Assembly (NCBI GenBank): GCA_030045295.1
Contig: JASIGD010000262.1
Location: forward strand, 1 to 7,031
Length of the DNA: 7,031 nucleotides
Source: Streptosporangiaceae bacterium
Lineage (GTDB): Bacteria; Actinomycetota; Actinomycetes; Streptosporangiales; Streptosporangiaceae
Direction: 5' to 3'
In this document: positions 5,651 to 7,031 of the stretch, in pieces
How positions within the stretch are numbered: the stretch's first letter is position 1
How the letters are laid out: the number at the start of each line of letters is the position of its first letter
Position numbers and translations under genes: made by a program
The notes under the pieces: generated by a model
What the model saw: only the letters and a program-made list of their open reading frames with translations
What the model was told of the DNA's origin: nothing
The model's database searches: none

Positions 5651-5709
5651 CCCCGCCCGCCCTGGCCCGTCCCGCCTGGCCCCGCCTGCCCTGGCCCGGC
5701 CCGCCTAGC
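5651..5709. repeat. 29-bp tandem direct repeat, two copies
   Basis: Positions 5651-5680 and 5680-5709 match at 27 of 30 bases with a 29-base period. The core GCCCTGGCCCG occurs in both copies and shorter CCCGCC and CCTGG units recur inside them. It lies in the 172-base gap between the zincin-like gene's stop and the oxidoreductase start. Minisatellite-type slippage is the simplest explanation; no coding role is evident. The rest of 5559-5730 includes a less GC-rich patch near 5617-5640 that might hold the oxidoreductase promoter, but no convincing -35/-10 pair was found. Confidence 0.75.
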
Positions 5710-5730
5710 AGGGCCGCCGGCCGCCGGGAG

Positions 5731-7031
5731 TCAGTCGCCGCCTTCTTCCAGGTCCGAGATGTCCAGTTCGGGCTGGCCGCGCACGAACGCGTCGGGGTTC
5801 TCTAGGTCGTCGGCAGTGGGCAGCAGGTCAGGATGGGCCCACAGTCCATCCCGGGCGTCGGTGCCGCGAGCGTCGGTCAGGCCCTGCCAGATCGCGGCCG
5901 CCTCGCGCAGCCTGCGCGGGCGCAGTTCGAGCCCGACGAGCGTCGCGAACGTGAGTTCCGCGGGTCCGCCGGTGGCCCGGCGCCGCCTGACCGCCTCGGC
6001 CAGGGCCTCGGCGTGCGTGAGCCGGTCGCGGGCCGCAGCGCTGACCACCGTCGCGACCCACCCTTCGACCAGCGCCAGCGCCGTCTCCAGCCTGACCAGA
6101 GCGGCCTTCTGCGCGGGCGTGTCCTCCGGCCGGAACAGGCCCTCGCCCGCCAGCGCCTCGCGCAGCGCCTCCGGGTTGGTGATGTCGACGTCGGGGATCG
6201 CTTCCTGCAGCCGCGTCATGTCGACGGTGATGCCGCTGGCGTACTGCTCGACGGCGCCGAGCAGGTGCCCGCGCAGCCAGGGGACGTGCGCGAACAGCCG
6301 CTGGTGGGCGGCCTCCCTGAGCGCGAGGAACAGCCGTACCTCTCCGGCGTCGACGGACAGCCCCTGCCCGAACGCCGCCACGCCGGCCGGCAGCAGCGCG
6401 GCCACCCCTTCCGGGCCGAGGGGCAGCCCGATGTCGGAGGAACCGACCACCTCGCGGGCGAGTTCGCCGACCGCCGTCCCGGTCTGGCCGCCGATCATGG
6501 CCCCGCCGATCTGGCGGAGCATCGCCGCCAGGCCCGCCAGGCCGGGCATCCCGCCGGTCCCGCCGCCGAACGCGCCGAGCGCCTGGCGGATCTCCTCGGG
6601 TACCTCCTCGCCCAGCTGCGCCGGGTCCGCGGTGAGCATGCCGCTCATCGCCTCGACGCCCTTGGCCGCGATGGGGTCGCAGAGCTTCGCCCAGATCGGG
6701 AAGGTCGCTTCGAGCCACTCCGACCGGCTCCACGCCTCGATCTTGCGCACGCCCGAGGGGAAGGCGGCCGCCTCGTCCAGCCACAGGTCGGCGAGCCGGA
6801 TCGCCTCGGTGACCTCGCGGCGCTGCGCGTCAAGCACGCTCGGGTCGCCTGCCGCCGCGATGGCGTGCCTGGCCACGTTCTTGGCCAGATCCCAGTTGAC
6901 CGGGCCGCCGCGCCAGGACAGCAGGTCGGCGAACTGGCGCAGCGCGTCGGCGAACTGCTGCGGGTCGCCCATCGGCCCGAACGCGCCCAGCGGTCCGCCG
7001 GCGCCCGGGCCGCCCGGGCCCGCGGGCCCGC
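5731..7031 (-). CDS. Zincin-like putative hydrolase (DUF2342 family), N-terminus beyond window
   Basis: A predicted cytoplasmic protein of the DUF2342/Zincin_2 family, annotated in actinobacteria as zinc-dependent metalloprotease or putative hydrolase; no substrate is established that I know of. Recognisable parts, numbered from Met 6972, are FADALRQFADLLSW (7-20), GPVNWDLAKNVARHAIA (23-39), a Gly-rich segment (about 133-171), LALREAAHQRLFAHVPWLRGHL (216-237) and LALVEGWVATVV (299-310), then an acidic tail ending EEGGD. The expected HExxH zinc motif reads REAAH (219-223): the first His is Arg, while Glu220 and His223 remain. The frame stays open past Met 6972 to the window edge, encoding a Gly/Pro-rich stretch (PAGPGGPGAGGPLGAFGP), and no Shine-Dalgarno precedes that Met. 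Such Gly/Pro-rich N-termini are typical of the family, so the true start probably lies beyond 7031. The stop at 5731 is 172 bases before the next gene on the strand. Confidence 0.85.
   Translation of the reverse strand, partial: GPAGPGGPGAGGPLGAFGPMGDPQQFADALRQFADLLSWRGGPVNWDLAKNVARHAIAAAGDPSVLDAQRREVTEAIRLADLWLDEAAAFPSGVRKIEAWSRSEWLEATFPIWAKLCDPIAAKGVEAMSGMLTADPAQLGEEVPEEIRQALGAFGGGTGGMPGLAGLAAMLRQIGGAMIGGQTGTAVGELAREVVGSSDIGLPLGPEGVAALLPAGVAAFGQGLSVDAGEVRLFLALREAAHQRLFAHVPWLRGHLLGAVEQYASGITVDMTRLQEAIPDVDITNPEALREALAGEGLFRPEDTPAQKAALVRLETALALVEGWVATVVSAAARDRLTHAEALAEAVRRRRATGGPAELTFATLVGLELRPRRLREAAAIWQGLTDARGTDARDGLWAHPDLLPTADDLENPDAFVRGQPELDISDLEEGGD

Noticed and set aside
5466..5805. Small plus-strand frames across the 29-bp repeat
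   Set aside because: The repeat translates as Pro/Ala/Trp-rich low complexity, there is no ribosome binding site, and the frames run antisense into both flanking genes.

Overview
The window is very GC-rich, actinomycete-type DNA: GTG starts are common, codon third positions are strongly G/C, and every recognisable gene belongs to a family widespread in high-GC Gram-positive bacteria. No phage, insertion sequence, CRISPR, rRNA or tRNA sequence was recognised. It holds seven protein genes, two of them cut by the window edges. No gene-free stretch exceeds 300 bases; the longest are 2644-2834 and 5559-5730.

Left part (1-1953): a DHA2-type (14-TM, EmrB/QacA-like) MFS exporter on the minus strand, missing only its C-terminal end, is divergent from an HxlR-family winged-helix regulator. 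Their 94-bp intergenic region carries several overlapping inverted repeats and candidate promoters for both directions. This is the classic layout of a local repressor controlling itself and an efflux pump. The regulator has an N-terminal Cys at the YodB/HypR-type position and a C-terminal Cys-His/Cys-Cys cluster resembling a zinc ribbon.

Middle (2035-3494, plus strand): a conserved-looking protein of unknown function built from two similar alpha/beta halves, then a standalone TOPRIM-domain protein related to OLD-family nucleases but lacking the ATPase half. The two are separated by 191 bp containing short GC-rich palindromes and are not obviously one operon.

Right part (3511-7031, minus strand): a flavin-dependent pyridine nucleotide-disulfide oxidoreductase (lipoamide dehydrogenase superfamily) overlaps a HAD type II (haloacid dehalogenase-like) hydrolase by the four bases GTGA, so these two are almost certainly co-translated. 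The oxidoreductase keeps its redox cysteine pair but lacks the catalytic His-Glu dyad of lipoamide dehydrogenase. The hydrolase keeps the HAD core but has altered dehalogenase pocket residues. Upstream lies a DUF2342/zincin-like putative hydrolase, cut at its N-terminus by the window edge, with a degenerate HExxH motif. A two-copy 29-bp tandem repeat sits between it and the oxidoreductase.

I see no convincing wholly new multi-gene system. The points most worth following are the HxlR/MFS control region and putative dual-cysteine regulator, the oxidoreductase/HAD coupled pair with non-canonical active sites, and the solitary TOPRIM protein.
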